From Chloroflexota bacterium (GTDB lineage Bacteria > Chloroflexota > Anaerolineae > Aggregatilineales > Phototrophicaceae), in NCBI GenBank assembly GCA_011523545.1, contig WTGN01000045.1:41367-105366 (forward strand): a DNA stretch of 64,000 nucleotides. The letters run 5' to 3'. Shown one piece after another: positions 51,365-60,344 of the stretch. A model generated the notes under the pieces. The model saw nothing but the letters and a program-made list of their open reading frames with translations. It was not told the origin of the DNA and made no database searches. A program made the translations under genes and the position numbers. Positions within the stretch are counted from its first letter, which is position 1. Each line of letters starts with the position of its first letter.

Positions 51365-52765
51365 GTGTCTCGTAAACCAATTGTCGCCCTCGTTGGGCGC
51401 CCGAACGTCGGCAAAAGCACGCTCTTTAACCGGCTCGTGGGTGAGCGGCTTGCCGTCACGCATGAGATTCCCGGCACAACGCGGGATCGATTGCATGGCG
51501 AATCCTTCTGGAACGGCGTCACTTTTCAGGTGGTCGACACCGGTGGCATTGAGGTCTACCAGCCCCGCGGTTCGCGCGATGAATCGCCCTTGGCCGAGGG
51601 CAGCAGAGACTTTGTCAAGGAGATCATTGAACAGGCGCTGATCGCCATCGCCGACGCCGATGCCATCATTCTGCTGGTCGACGCGCAAACCGGCGTGACG
51701 GCCGCGGATGAAGCGATCGCCGAGATTCTGCGCCGCTCCGCCAAGCCGGTTCTGGTCGCCGCCAACAAGATTGACGACAAGGCGCATGAAGCCGAAGCCT
51801 TCGATTTTTACGCGCTCGGCTTAAATGTCATCGGCATCAGCGCCATTCACGGCTTGGGCGTGGGTGATCTGCTGGATGCACTGGTGCAGGCCTTTGGCAG
51901 CTTGCCGCCCGAACCCGGGGACGACGAAGCGGACGATCATTTGAAGATTGCCATCGTGGGACGCCCCAACGCCGGCAAGAGCACGCTGCTGAACAAACTC
52001 ATCGGCGAGGACCGCGCCATCGTGAGCGATGTCGCCGGCACCACGCGCGACGCCATCGACACCGAAATCAGTTATTTCGCTGAGAAGGTGACATTGATCG
52101 ACACGGCTGGCATACGCCGCCGCGGGCGCATAGAAGCGGGCGTGGAGCGATACAGCGTCATCCGCGCGATGAAAGCGATCGAACGCGCCGATGTCGCCCT
52201 GCTGGTCATCGACGCCAATCTGGGCGTGACCGAGCAAGATGAACACATCGCCGGTTTCGTCATTGAAGCGTACAAGAGCCTGGTCATCGTCGTGAACAAA
52301 TGGGACGCGGTTGTCAAGGACGCCTTCACCATGAGCGCCTTTACCGACAATATCCGCGACCGGCTGCACTTCGTGCGTTACGCGCCCATCATCTATATCA
52401 GCGCCTTGGGCGGGCAGCGCATTCATCAGGTGCTGGAGGCGGCTTACCGCGTCTGGGAGGCGCGTTTTCTACGTATGCCCACATCCGATGTCAATCGACT
52501 GCTGCGTGAAGCGGTCGAGCGGCACCCGCCCCATGCCAAGGGCACAAAACGGCTGAAATTCTTGTACGCGTCGCAGGTGCGCACCGATCCGCCGCTGATC
52601 CTCTTTCATGTTAACGATCCGACCCAGGTGCATTTCACCTACAAACGCTACCTGGAGAATCAGTTCCGCGCCGCTTACGAATTTGAAGGCACGCCGATAC
52701 GCATGAGTTTCCGCGCCAGAGAGAGCAGGCGCATGCCCGCCGTTGAGCAGCCGGGCGGCGAATGA
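51365..52765 (+). CDS. der: GTPase Der (double Era-like, ribosome assembly)
   Basis: A 466-residue GTPase with two G domains and a KH-like C-terminal domain. First domain: GRPNVGKSTLFN, PGTTRD, DTGG and NKID. Second domain: GRPNAGKSTLLN, AGTTRD, DTAGIRRRGR and NKWD. The KH-like part begins near residue 350 and includes LKFLYASQVRTDPPLILFHVN. Der assists maturation of the large ribosomal subunit. The start is GTG at 51365. Confidence 0.96.
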   Translation: MSRKPIVALVGRPNVGKSTLFNRLVGERLAVTHEIPGTTRDRLHGESFWNGVTFQVVDTGGIEVYQPRGSRDESPLAEGSRDFVKEIIEQALIAIADADAIILLVDAQTGVTAADEAIAEILRRSAKPVLVAANKIDDKAHEAEAFDFYALGLNVIGISAIHGLGVGDLLDALVQAFGSLPPEPGDDEADDHLKIAIVGRPNAGKSTLLNKLIGEDRAIVSDVAGTTRDAIDTEISYFAEKVTLIDTAGIRRRGRIEAGVERYSVIRAMKAIERADVALLVIDANLGVTEQDEHIAGFVIEAYKSLVIVVNKWDAVVKDAFTMSAFTDNIRDRLHFVRYAPIIYISALGGQRIHQVLEAAYRVWEARFLRMPTSDVNRLLREAVERHPPHAKGTKRLKFLYASQVRTDPPLILFHVNDPTQVHFTYKRYLENQFRAAYEFEGTPIRMSFRARESRRMPAVEQPGGE

Positions 52766-52925
52766 GCCGGCCAGTGATTTCATCGGATTGAACGCCGGCA
52801 AGGGCCGATTTCATGCGAGCGCAGACTCTATTGCGCTGACTTCGGCGTGACCTTATAATTTGCCCTGCTGCCAGGTTAGGCGCCCGCGGGGCGCGACGCT
52901 AGCGGACGACGCGGGAGGAGACGGG

Positions 52926-53498
52926 ATGTTTAGCAGTCACACAGGTGAATTGCCGCGGCCAAAGCTGAGGACACCGGGTCTGCTGCTGGAGATCGTCAGC
53001 ACCTTGCTCTTCATCGTCGCCGTTACCGCGCTCTTCGACTTGGCGATACCGCGGTCGCTGGTCGATGGGCACAGCATGGAACCGACATTTTTTGGCAATG
53101 ATCGCCTGGTCGTCAGCCGGGTACACTATCTGCTGGGGCAGCCGCAGCGGGGAGACATTCTTGTCTTCAACTCGCTGAACCAGCGGGAGTTGGAACGCGG
53201 CGTTATGCTGATCAAACGCGTCATCGGCGCCCCTGGCGACACCGTAGAATTCCGCGATCAGAAAATCCATATCAATGGCGAAGCGCTCGATGAGCCCTAC
53301 ATCATGGATGAAGACTGCCGCAGACGTTGCCAAGACCGGGCTTGGCAGCTCGCGGAGGATGAGTACTTCATGATGGGCGACAACCGCAACAACAGCAACG
53401 ACTCGCGCGCATTTGGCCCCGTGCCGTTGACGAGCATCGTTGGCAGGGTTATTCTGCGCTATTGGCCCGTCAATTCGATCGGAATGATACCGAGTTAG
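52926..53498 (+). CDS. lepB: Signal peptidase I
   Basis: A type I signal peptidase of 190 residues with one N-terminal membrane helix (LLLEIVSTLLFIVAVTALFDL). The catalytic Ser is in DGHSMEPTF and the Lys in LIKRVIGAPGDTVE; the later boxes GDNRNNSNDSR and GRVILRYWP are also present. ATG 52926 follows GGAGGAG; the track start at 52860 has no such site. A four-Cys/His-like insertion is not seen, only a short CRRRC segment between conserved boxes. Confidence 0.95.
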   Translation: MFSSHTGELPRPKLRTPGLLLEIVSTLLFIVAVTALFDLAIPRSLVDGHSMEPTFFGNDRLVVSRVHYLLGQPQRGDILVFNSLNQRELERGVMLIKRVIGAPGDTVEFRDQKIHINGEALDEPYIMDEDCRRRCQDRAWQLAEDEYFMMGDNRNNSNDSRAFGPVPLTSIVGRVILRYWPVNSIGMIPS

Positions 53499-53507
53499 GG
53501 CGGCGCG

Positions 53508-53783
53508 ATGAAGGACGCCAAATCGAAGGGTTACGCCTGCCCGCGCTGCACTGTCGGACGCTGCACGCCGCAGACGACCACAGTCGCCGATGTCTACCAC
53601 GGCCACCTGCTGAGCCTGCCCAATGTCAAAGCCTACCGATGCGATGTTTGCCAATTTGCTGAATTCGAGAGTGAAACGCTGGAGGCGCTGTGGCAAGAAC
53701 TCTATGGTGAAGGGCCGGCGGATGAATATCAGTCCATCGCGGGCCAGAAACGCAGCTCGACTTACGGCGGCGGCTCAACCTGA
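53508..53783 (+). CDS. Small zinc-ribbon protein (YgiT-type-like)
   Basis: A 91-residue protein with two Cys pairs (CPRC and CDVC about 33 residues apart) likely to hold one zinc, plus extra Cys at VGRCT. The central part (VADVYHGHLLSLPNVKAYRC) fits YgiT-like zinc fingers, some of which are parts of toxin-antitoxin pairs, but no toxin gene is adjacent. It starts nine bases after lepB. The Gly/Ser-rich tail is probably flexible. Confidence 0.75.
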   Translation: MKDAKSKGYACPRCTVGRCTPQTTTVADVYHGHLLSLPNVKAYRCDVCQFAEFESETLEALWQELYGEGPADEYQSIAGQKRSSTYGGGST

Positions 53784-53880
53784 GGGATGGCGCTCTCGCT
53801 TGCCCAGGCAGGAAACGCGAAACTTGGCGAAACAAATCTTGACTTGGCCTGCCAAGCGGTGTATCCTGCCGGCGTTGCAT

Positions 53881-53953
53881 GGCCCCTTCGTCTAGCGGCC
53901 TAGGATGCCACCCTTTCAAGGTGGAGACACGGGTTCGAGTCCCGTAGGGGCTA
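53881..53953 (+). tRNA. tRNA-Glu (anticodon UUC)
   Basis: A 73-base cloverleaf. The acceptor stem GGCCCCT pairs with AGGGGCT (first pair G-U). The anticodon stem CCACC/GGTGG carries loop CTTTCAA with anticodon TTC, and the T arm contains GGTTCGAGTCC. The discriminator base is A, and the 3' CCA is not encoded (CAA follows). Confidence 0.96.
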
Positions 53954-53974
53954 CAACTGGCGCAATCCATACTC

Positions 53975-54003
53975 AACCCTTCACAATGACGCGAAGGGTT
54001 TTT
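53975..54003 (+). terminator. Rho-independent terminator-like hairpin after tRNA-Glu
   Basis: AACCCTTC (53975-53982) pairs with GAAGGGTT (53993-54000) around a 10-base loop and runs into TTTTT, 22 bases beyond the tRNA end. This is a standard intrinsic terminator shape. Confidence 0.75.
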
Positions 54004-54148
54004 GCATTGAAGGGGTCGTTGCGCTACTATTTAGCCGACCGACCAATGACCAATTATTCCCGAATGGAGGCGCCATTAGCAGATCGAGAGCACAATCTGA
54101 AGCAATGCCGAATTGTTGGCGAAAACTGAGGAAGAGAGGGAATTTGAA

Positions 54149-55468
54149 ATGCTTAGCAAACGTTTGATTCTGCTGGTTTCGCTTGCCTTGCTTGCCACTT
54201 TGGCGGCCGGGGCGGCATCGGCGCAGGACAATAAAGTCACGCTCTGGGCGGCCGACAGCGATACGGGCAGCTGCTGGGCGCGGCTGCTGGTGGATACCTT
54301 CCCGCGCGAAGACATTGAGCTTGATGTCGTGCTTCAGCCGGGCAGCAGCCTGGTTGACGCGCAGCGCACGGCTCTGCAAGGCGGCGCCGGCCCCGATATC
54401 ACCTTCTCGCATGGCCCGTCGTTCATGCTGGAATTGGCCAATGCCGGTCTGCTGCTTTCCCTGGATCACTATGCCGACGAGTATGGCTGGGGCGATCGCT
54501 TCGCGCCCTGGGCGCTGGATCTCGGGCGCGTCGAAGGTTCGCTGTACAGCTTGTCCGAAGAGCTTGAGACGGTGATTCTGTATTACAACAAGACCGTCTT
54601 TGAAGAACATGGTTGGGAGATCCCAACGACCATGGATGGCCTGTACGCCTTGGCGGACGCCATACGCGAAGCGGGCTTGGTTGTGATGGGCCCGGCCTTC
54701 GGTGAATGCGCGCCTTGCTTCGAATGGGCGGTGAGCGTCTTCTTCACTCACCACGCGGGCCCCGAAAAGACATACGAGGCCTTGACGGGACAGCGCCCCT
54801 GGACCGACCCAGCCTTCGTCGAGGCGATAACGGCCCTGAAAGACATCGTGCAAGACGGATGGTACATGGGCGGCCTTGACCTTTTCTTCTCCGATACCTT
54901 CCAGCAGGCGCATTCGCTCTTCGGCGCCGGCGAGATCGCCATGAGCTTTGAAGGCACCTGGATGCTCGACAATTATCAGCGCGACTACTTCGGCGAGCCC
55001 GGCGGCAACGAGAATGAGTGGGATTGGTTCGCCTTCCCGACGACCTTCTCTGAAGAGCCGCACTTCGTCATCGGGGTCGGCTCGAGCTGGGGCATCAGCC
55101 AATGGGCGCAAAATCCGGACGCGGCGGCCGCCGTGCTCGACTTCTATTACAGCACGAGCTACCAGGCCGAATCGCATAGCGTCTGCGGCAATGCGCCAGC
55201 GCCCCTGCTTTACGAGGGCGATGTCTTCGCCAATGCCGACCCGCGTGAAGCGCGCCTGTACCAGGTATTCGGCGAGGCTTCGGCCGCCGGCAACTATGGT
55301 TATACCAGTTGGAGCTTCTGGCCGGCGCGGACCAACGTCTGGCTCTGGGAGCAGATTACGCGCGTCTACGATGATCAGATCTCGGTGGAAGATTATCTGG
55401 CCGGCATGCAGAAGGAATTCGAAGAGGAATTCGCTGAGGGGCTGATACCGCCGATTCCACCACGTTAG
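54149..55468 (+). CDS. Sugar ABC transporter substrate-binding protein
   Basis: A 439-residue extracellular solute-binding protein (family 1-like, MalE class). The Sec signal peptide MLSKRLILLVSLALLATLAAGAASA ends with an A-S-A cleavage site. The mature part has typical segments, FSHGPSFMLELANAGLLLSLD, YYNKTVFEEHGWEIPTT and GEIAMSFEGTWMLDNY. ATG 54149 follows GAGAGGG. It heads an operon with two permeases; the ATPase is not in this window and may be a shared MsmX-like subunit. Confidence 0.9.
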   Translation: MLSKRLILLVSLALLATLAAGAASAQDNKVTLWAADSDTGSCWARLLVDTFPREDIELDVVLQPGSSLVDAQRTALQGGAGPDITFSHGPSFMLELANAGLLLSLDHYADEYGWGDRFAPWALDLGRVEGSLYSLSEELETVILYYNKTVFEEHGWEIPTTMDGLYALADAIREAGLVVMGPAFGECAPCFEWAVSVFFTHHAGPEKTYEALTGQRPWTDPAFVEAITALKDIVQDGWYMGGLDLFFSDTFQQAHSLFGAGEIAMSFEGTWMLDNYQRDYFGEPGGNENEWDWFAFPTTFSEEPHFVIGVGSSWGISQWAQNPDAAAAVLDFYYSTSYQAESHSVCGNAPAPLLYEGDVFANADPREARLYQVFGEASAAGNYGYTSWSFWPARTNVWLWEQITRVYDDQISVEDYLAGMQKEFEEEFAEGLIPPIPPR

Positions 55469-55480
55469 CTTGATTTCAGT

Positions 55481-55515
55481 CCGGTGTTCCAGCGCCAATC
55501 CGCCTGGAACACCGG
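55481..55515 (+). terminator. Intercistronic hairpin between binding protein and first permease
   Basis: CCGGTGTTCCAG (55481-55492) pairs perfectly with CTGGAACACCGG (55504-55515) around an 11-base loop, 13 bases after the binding-protein stop. No T-run follows, so it probably protects the upstream mRNA or attenuates read-through, raising the ratio of binding protein to permease. Confidence 0.6.
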
Positions 55516-55607
55516 CTGTTCTCGCGATCGCCTCGCCGGGCTTGCATTCTGTACGGCAGCTTCCATCACTGAGTTTACAGACACCGGCACTATTGAGGTA
55601 AATCTTT

Positions 55608-56561
55608 ATGGCGCGGGATATGTCCATGCCCGAAGACAGCCATTATGCAAAGCCGCCTGGCCCGCTGAGCGGAAAGTCAAAGCGGGGCGGGGGTTGGACG
55701 CGCTATCGTCTGATGCGCTATTACATTGTGCCCTGGCTCTTTCTCATTCCGATTCTCGCTTTGCACGCCTTTGTCGTTGTATTTCCGGCGATTCAGGGCG
55801 TCTATTATTCCTTCACCGATTGGTCCGGCATCGGCGAGGCCAAATTCATCGGCTTGCGAAATTTCGAAGAGATGTTCTTCGAAGATCAGAGTTATATCGA
55901 TGCGCTATCGAGAAACGTACAGTGGATGATTTTCCGCATGATCGTTCCCTTTACCTTCGCCCTTTTTGGCGCCAGCCTGCTGGCAAAGGTCAAGCGCGGG
56001 GCGATGATATATCGGACGGCGCTATTCATGCCCTTTATCCTGCCCAGCATCGTAACAGCGACGATTTGGCGTTATCTGTATAATCCGCGCTTCGGCTTGC
56101 CTTCGCTGGTCGGATATGACAAAGCCTTGCTCGGCCAGTCGGATACGGCGTTATGGGCGATCGCCTTCGCCGACAATTGGCAGTTCTGGGGATTCCTAAT
56201 GGTGCTCTTCCTGACCGCCATGCAGGGAATTGACCCGGTGCTTTATGACGCGGCGAAGGTTGATGGCGCGAATCGCTGGCAGGAATTCTGGCATGTAACC
56301 TTGCCAGGCATCAGGCCCGTGGTGCTATTTATGATGATGATGGTGATGATCTGGGCATTCCTCGTATTTGATTACGTCTTTATTTTGACGGGGGGCGGTC
56401 CCGCGGGCGCCACCGAGGTGATCGCAATTGACATCTACAAAAACGCCTTCCAACGATTTGAAGCCGGATACGCCGCCGCCCAGGGCATGACGATTTGTCT
56501 CTTCGCGAGTTTGGTCGTTAGCGGCTTTGCCTTTCTGCGCAAGAGAGGGTGGGATATATGA
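55608..56561 (+). CDS. Sugar ABC transporter permease (MalF/UgpA-like)
   Basis: A 317-residue inner-membrane permease with six predicted helices. The EAA loop is DAAKVDGANRWQEFWHVTLP, the contact with the ATPase. The first helix is preceded by a polar N-terminal tail of about 40 residues. The ATG follows GAGGT. The stop overlaps the next gene by 4 bases. Confidence 0.93.
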   Translation: MARDMSMPEDSHYAKPPGPLSGKSKRGGGWTRYRLMRYYIVPWLFLIPILALHAFVVVFPAIQGVYYSFTDWSGIGEAKFIGLRNFEEMFFEDQSYIDALSRNVQWMIFRMIVPFTFALFGASLLAKVKRGAMIYRTALFMPFILPSIVTATIWRYLYNPRFGLPSLVGYDKALLGQSDTALWAIAFADNWQFWGFLMVLFLTAMQGIDPVLYDAAKVDGANRWQEFWHVTLPGIRPVVLFMMMMVMIWAFLVFDYVFILTGGGPAGATEVIAIDIYKNAFQRFEAGYAAAQGMTICLFASLVVSGFAFLRKRGWDI

Positions 56562-57412
56562 TTGCCAGGCGTGAGCTGTTCATCTTCCAAAAACAGCGCG
56601 AGAGCACGGTCTTCAATCACATTTTCTTGTCCCTCCTGGTCTTATTTTCGCTGGGTCCGGTGGTTTTGCTCGGCGTCAACTCATTCAAGTCCAATGCGGA
56701 AATGGGCTTGAATCCGCTGGGTCTGCCGCGAGAGTGGCGTTTGGAGAATTTCGGCCGCGCCTGGGAACAGGGCGAATTTGAGCGCACCTTCAAAAATAGT
56801 GTCATATATGTGGTTGGCACAGTTTCTTTGGCGCTGGTTTTCTGTGGCTTGGCTGCTTACAGCCTGGCGCGCAAGAATCCGCCGGGCGCCAATTTCGTCA
56901 TGATTTATTTGCTGGTGGCTTCCACAGTGCCGATCTGGCTCTATCTTGTGCCGCTATTCTTCTTATGGCGGCAACTTGGATTCTTGAATACCTATCACGG
57001 ACTCATTCTTATCTATACGGCCTTCAACGCGCCCTTCTCAATTTTTCTCTTGCGCTCCTATTTGATTGGCCTCCCGGTTGAACTCGAAGACGCCGCTCGC
57101 GTTGACGGCGCCAACGAGCTGCAGGTGCTGCTGCGGATCATCGTGCCGCTGGCCTGGCCCGGCTTCCTCACTGTCGGCTTGGTAGTAGGCTTGGGCGTCT
57201 GGAGCGAATTTCAGGTGGCGGTGATCTTCACGCACAACCCGGAGATGTTCCCGGTCACGACAAGTTATTTCAAATTCACCGACCGCTTCGGGCGCGATTG
57301 GGCGCTGACAAACGCGGGCGCTTTTATGATGGTCGCGCCGGTTCTGGTGCTATTCCTGGCTTTGCAGCGCCGCTTCGTCGAAGGCTTGACCCAAGGCGGC
57401 GTCAAGTTCTAA
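56558..57412 (+). CDS. Sugar ABC transporter permease (MalG/UgpE-like)
   Basis: A 284-residue partner permease with six predicted helices and the EAA loop EDAARVDGANELQVLLRIIV. ATG 56558 overlaps the previous stop (ATGA), showing translational coupling; the GTG at 56549 in the track is not needed. With the upstream binding protein and permease it forms a full carbohydrate importer except for the ATPase. Confidence 0.93.
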   Translation: MIARRELFIFQKQRESTVFNHIFLSLLVLFSLGPVVLLGVNSFKSNAEMGLNPLGLPREWRLENFGRAWEQGEFERTFKNSVIYVVGTVSLALVFCGLAAYSLARKNPPGANFVMIYLLVASTVPIWLYLVPLFFLWRQLGFLNTYHGLILIYTAFNAPFSIFLLRSYLIGLPVELEDAARVDGANELQVLLRIIVPLAWPGFLTVGLVVGLGVWSEFQVAVIFTHNPEMFPVTTSYFKFTDRFGRDWALTNAGAFMMVAPVLVLFLALQRRFVEGLTQGGVKF

Positions 57413-57420
57413 GCCATTCC

Positions 57421-58479
57421 TTATTGGCGCAAATCGACCGCGAACTTGATGAGCTCGTCAGGCGCTTCGATGATGTGCTGGAAGACCCCGGTCGCGTCGT
57501 CCAGCCCTTCGTAGACGCGGTTGATGACGCCGCGCGCCTTCAGCCGGTCCTGGCGCATCATGGACAAGATGGTGTCGCCGACGCGCCGGTTGTTCCAATG
57601 GGGATAACCCCGCGTCTCATGCCAGCCGCCGCAGCCATTCGGCACGATCATCGTCAGATTGTTCATGTGCCATTCCCGGCCCAGGAAGAGGGAGTGCGCC
57701 TCGCCCTGATAGAAGCCGGCCGAGCAGATTGTCCCATTGAATCGCGCGCTGGCAATAGCGGTGCTCAAGCCCGGGTAGACGCCGGTCAACTCGATGCAGA
57801 CATCGACGCCCATGCCCCCGGTCAAATCGCGGATGGCCAAGGCGGCATCGCCGTCGCCTGGGTCGAGACTATGGTCAGCGCCAAACTCCTCGGCCAGCGC
57901 CCGCCGCTTGGGCAGGAAATCGACGGCGATCAGAGTCTCCGCGCCCGCCGCCTTGGCGATGCTCACCGCCAGCAGACCCAAGGCGCCCAGCCCGATAACT
58001 GCGACGCGGTCGCCATAGCGAATGTTGGAATCGCGGACGCAATGGATGGACACTTGGGCCGGCTCCATGCAAAGCGCGATCAAGGGGTCAAGCTCGCCGG
58101 GGTCCCAGAGCCAGTCTTCATGCACAACATTGGTTTCGCGGATATCCATCAGCCCGACCACGCGATCGCCGACTGCGACGCGACTCACACCCGCGCCAAC
58201 CGCTTCGACCAAGCCATAGCCGCTGGTGCCTGTCCCCCAAGGGTTTTCTGGTGTGGGGCGCCGCCCCCAGCCATCGTCATCGGAGTCAATGAATAGCCTG
58301 CGTTCGCTGTCATAGCGCTTGCCTTCGAAGTTGCGTCCATCAAACATGGCGAAGGTCGTGCCGTGCTTGCCGGAGGCGATCTCCGTGCGCACCAGCACAT
58401 CGTTGTTGCCCAAGGCGCCATCCTCATATTCAAGCACGCTGGCCTCGTGCATCCCTGTGACCGCGAGTCGACGTGGCAT
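57421..58479 (-). CDS. Zinc-type alcohol dehydrogenase/threonine dehydrogenase-like (MDR family)
   Basis: A 352-residue medium-chain dehydrogenase. The nucleotide loop VIGLGALGLLAVSIAKAAGAE, the GTGTSGYGLVEAVGAGVSRVAVGDRVV segment and VCIELTGVYPGLSTAI are typical. The usual catalytic-zinc Cys/His residues are not obvious (GKHGTTFAM at the expected site), and the four-Cys structural zinc lobe is missing, so the metal role is uncertain. It probably oxidises a sugar or polyol given the neighbours. ATG 58479 follows AGAGGA; it converges on the permease operon. Confidence 0.85.
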   Translation of the reverse strand: MPRRLAVTGMHEASVLEYEDGALGNNDVLVRTEIASGKHGTTFAMFDGRNFEGKRYDSERRLFIDSDDDGWGRRPTPENPWGTGTSGYGLVEAVGAGVSRVAVGDRVVGLMDIRETNVVHEDWLWDPGELDPLIALCMEPAQVSIHCVRDSNIRYGDRVAVIGLGALGLLAVSIAKAAGAETLIAVDFLPKRRALAEEFGADHSLDPGDGDAALAIRDLTGGMGVDVCIELTGVYPGLSTAIASARFNGTICSAGFYQGEAHSLFLGREWHMNNLTMIVPNGCGGWHETRGYPHWNNRRVGDTILSMMRQDRLKARGVINRVYEGLDDATGVFQHIIEAPDELIKFAVDLRQ

Positions 58480-58555
58480 GTTAGTCCTCTTTCTCCCAAT
58501 ATCACAAACTTTGCGCGCGATTATAAACGCGAGCCAGAGAAATGACAAAAAACTG

Positions 58556-60154
58556 TCAGCAGATGTCGCCGGGCGCGATGTCAAGCCCCACCAGGTGCGC
58601 CGTGTCGGCGACATCGCCCCAATTACTGTAATCCACCAGGTATATGCTCCCGTCCTCACGCTGTATCCAGGAGCTGTATCCGTGGTCGGGCCAGGGCAAT
58701 TGCGCCGGATGGTTGCCGTGCATCTGGATCAGTCGCTCGCGCTGATATTGATCAGGATACCCGCCCCCGTCGGCGCGCCAGTCCCAGGCGAAATCGTCAA
58801 GAGTCGGATTGTCCAGGCGATATGAGACGCGCCGCCAATGACTGCTGCCGCTCTCGCCCCAGCTCCCGAATTGCGTTCGCCGCATGGGGTCGCCGCCGTG
58901 GAAGTCGTTCGCCGGCTTCTCCTCGCGGAAGACGCAGCTATGCAAGATGGTTTCGCCATCCAGTTTGACCTGCAGCCAGCCGCGCCGATGGTGAAGCCCG
59001 ACCCGGTGAAAACGCGTCATATCGACCGCGCAGCGAGCATCATGTCTCCCGCGCTGGATAGCCACATGCCCCGGCGCGATTTTGACAAGTTGGCCCAGCC
59101 GAGATATCGACATGAAGGCGACCGCGGCCCGCCCGGCCGACGCGTCAACCCGGAGCTCGGCTTCAAAGTCGACTGCGCTGAAGGTTGATTCGGGCGGCAG
59201 CAGGCTGTAGCGGCATTCATGCTCCAGCCGGTTTTGAATGACCAGCGCGCCCCCGCTGAGCTTCGCTTCATATTTGCGGCGCGGACCGCCGACGGCATAT
59301 TGGCCGGCTGCTTCCGCCAAATCGCCGACCCAGGCATATGTGCCCAGCCCGCCGTTGACATTTCGCCCGGTCACCATGACGCGGCCATCCTGCAGCTGCT
59401 TGGCATAGGGCCGATGAAAAGCGAAGGGCAGCATCTGCGGCGGCGTCCACTTATGCCCGCAGTCGTCGGAAAAGGCGACAAATGAGGGGATGCCGCCGGA
59501 ATGATTCTCGCGCATGACGCAAGCCAGCCGACGCCCGCCGTCCAGCAGCGCGATGGCGCCTTCGCAAAAGCGATGATAGCCGTCGTGGGCGATCGTGCTG
59601 CGCTCGCTCCAGCTGCGGCCGCCATCGCCGGATGTCCACAAGACCTGGGCGAATTCCTGGCTCGCGCCCCGCATCAAATGGGAGGTGACGCCCAGCGCGC
59701 CGTCCGGCAGGTCGAGGATGCGATCGGGCTCGAAACCGCCGATGCCACTCTCCGTCTGCGCTGCCGACCAAGTGTCTCCAAGATCTTCGCTCCAGTATAG
59801 CCAGTCGCCCATTGCTTGCTCTTCGTGAAAATGACCGTCGTCATCGTGGTCGACGATAATGACAAGGCGGCCGTCATTCAGCAAGCTGAGACGCGGCGTG
59901 ACCAGGCGCTCGTCGCCGGCGCTCAGATCGGCTCGATCGATTTCGCGATATTTATACCATGAAGCGCCGCCATCGTCGCTGGCGAGCAGGATTAGAACTT
60001 GATCCTGCAGCGACCAGTGCGCGTCCACGTCGCTGTAAATCAGTAGGTAGCGCCCGGTCGGCAGGGAGACGATATCGGGATTCTTTGTGAAGCGGCCCGG
60101 GCTGCGCCAGATCTCGCGGACCTTGTGAGATAGCGAACGGCTGTGCATGTACAT
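58556..60154 (-). CDS. BNR/Asp-box sialidase-like protein with C-terminal beta domain
   Basis: A 532-residue protein whose first 300 residues form a six-bladed sialidase-type propeller. Asp boxes (S-x-D-x-G-x-x-W) are visible as ASDDGGASWYKY, SEDLGDTWSAA, SGDGGRSWSE and SDDCGHKWTPP. The later 200 residues resemble a laminin-G/concanavalin-like beta sandwich (LVIQNRLEHECRYSLLPP, AELRVDASAGRAAVAFMS). No signal peptide is seen, so it may be cytoplasmic. Whether it cleaves a sialic acid or another sugar is not decided by these motifs. The ATG follows AGAGGAT. Confidence 0.82.
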   Translation of the reverse strand: MYMHSRSLSHKVREIWRSPGRFTKNPDIVSLPTGRYLLIYSDVDAHWSLQDQVLILLASDDGGASWYKYREIDRADLSAGDERLVTPRLSLLNDGRLVIIVDHDDDGHFHEEQAMGDWLYWSEDLGDTWSAAQTESGIGGFEPDRILDLPDGALGVTSHLMRGASQEFAQVLWTSGDGGRSWSERSTIAHDGYHRFCEGAIALLDGGRRLACVMRENHSGGIPSFVAFSDDCGHKWTPPQMLPFAFHRPYAKQLQDGRVMVTGRNVNGGLGTYAWVGDLAEAAGQYAVGGPRRKYEAKLSGGALVIQNRLEHECRYSLLPPESTFSAVDFEAELRVDASAGRAAVAFMSISRLGQLVKIAPGHVAIQRGRHDARCAVDMTRFHRVGLHHRRGWLQVKLDGETILHSCVFREEKPANDFHGGDPMRRTQFGSWGESGSSHWRRVSYRLDNPTLDDFAWDWRADGGGYPDQYQRERLIQMHGNHPAQLPWPDHGYSSWIQREDGSIYLVDYSNWGDVADTAHLVGLDIAPGDIC

Positions 60155-60194
60155 CGGATGATCCTCTGACGGTAGAACGCCGTGTCATATTATT

Positions 60195-60223
60195 TTGCAT
60201 GATGGCGGAGTTTCGGATATAGT
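60195..60223 (+). promoter_or_regulatory. Candidate promoter of the GH127-like gene
   Basis: TTGCAT (60195-60200) and TATAGT (60218-60223) are 17 bases apart. The -10 is good, the -35 weak. It lies in the 190-base divergent region between the BNR protein and the GH127-like gene. Confidence 0.4.
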
Positions 60224-60344
60224 ATTTGCGGCTGAAATTATGGCTAGTCGTTGCCCCGGTAGAGGCTGGATGGTAGTGGACGACTGGAACGATTGAGGCC
60301 GTTGAAGCGCGCGCCCGCGCTTTTGCCATTTGTAGGAGATTGCC

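Noticed and set aside
53508-53783. Zinc-ribbon protein as antitoxin of a toxin-antitoxin pair
   Set aside because: YgiT-type antitoxins sit beside a small toxin gene. Here the neighbours are lepB and a tRNA, so no pair can be claimed.
53981-55627. 548-residue minus-strand ORF opposite the sugar-binding protein
   Set aside because: The plus strand has a clear signal peptide, ribosome site and family motifs; the minus-strand product has none.
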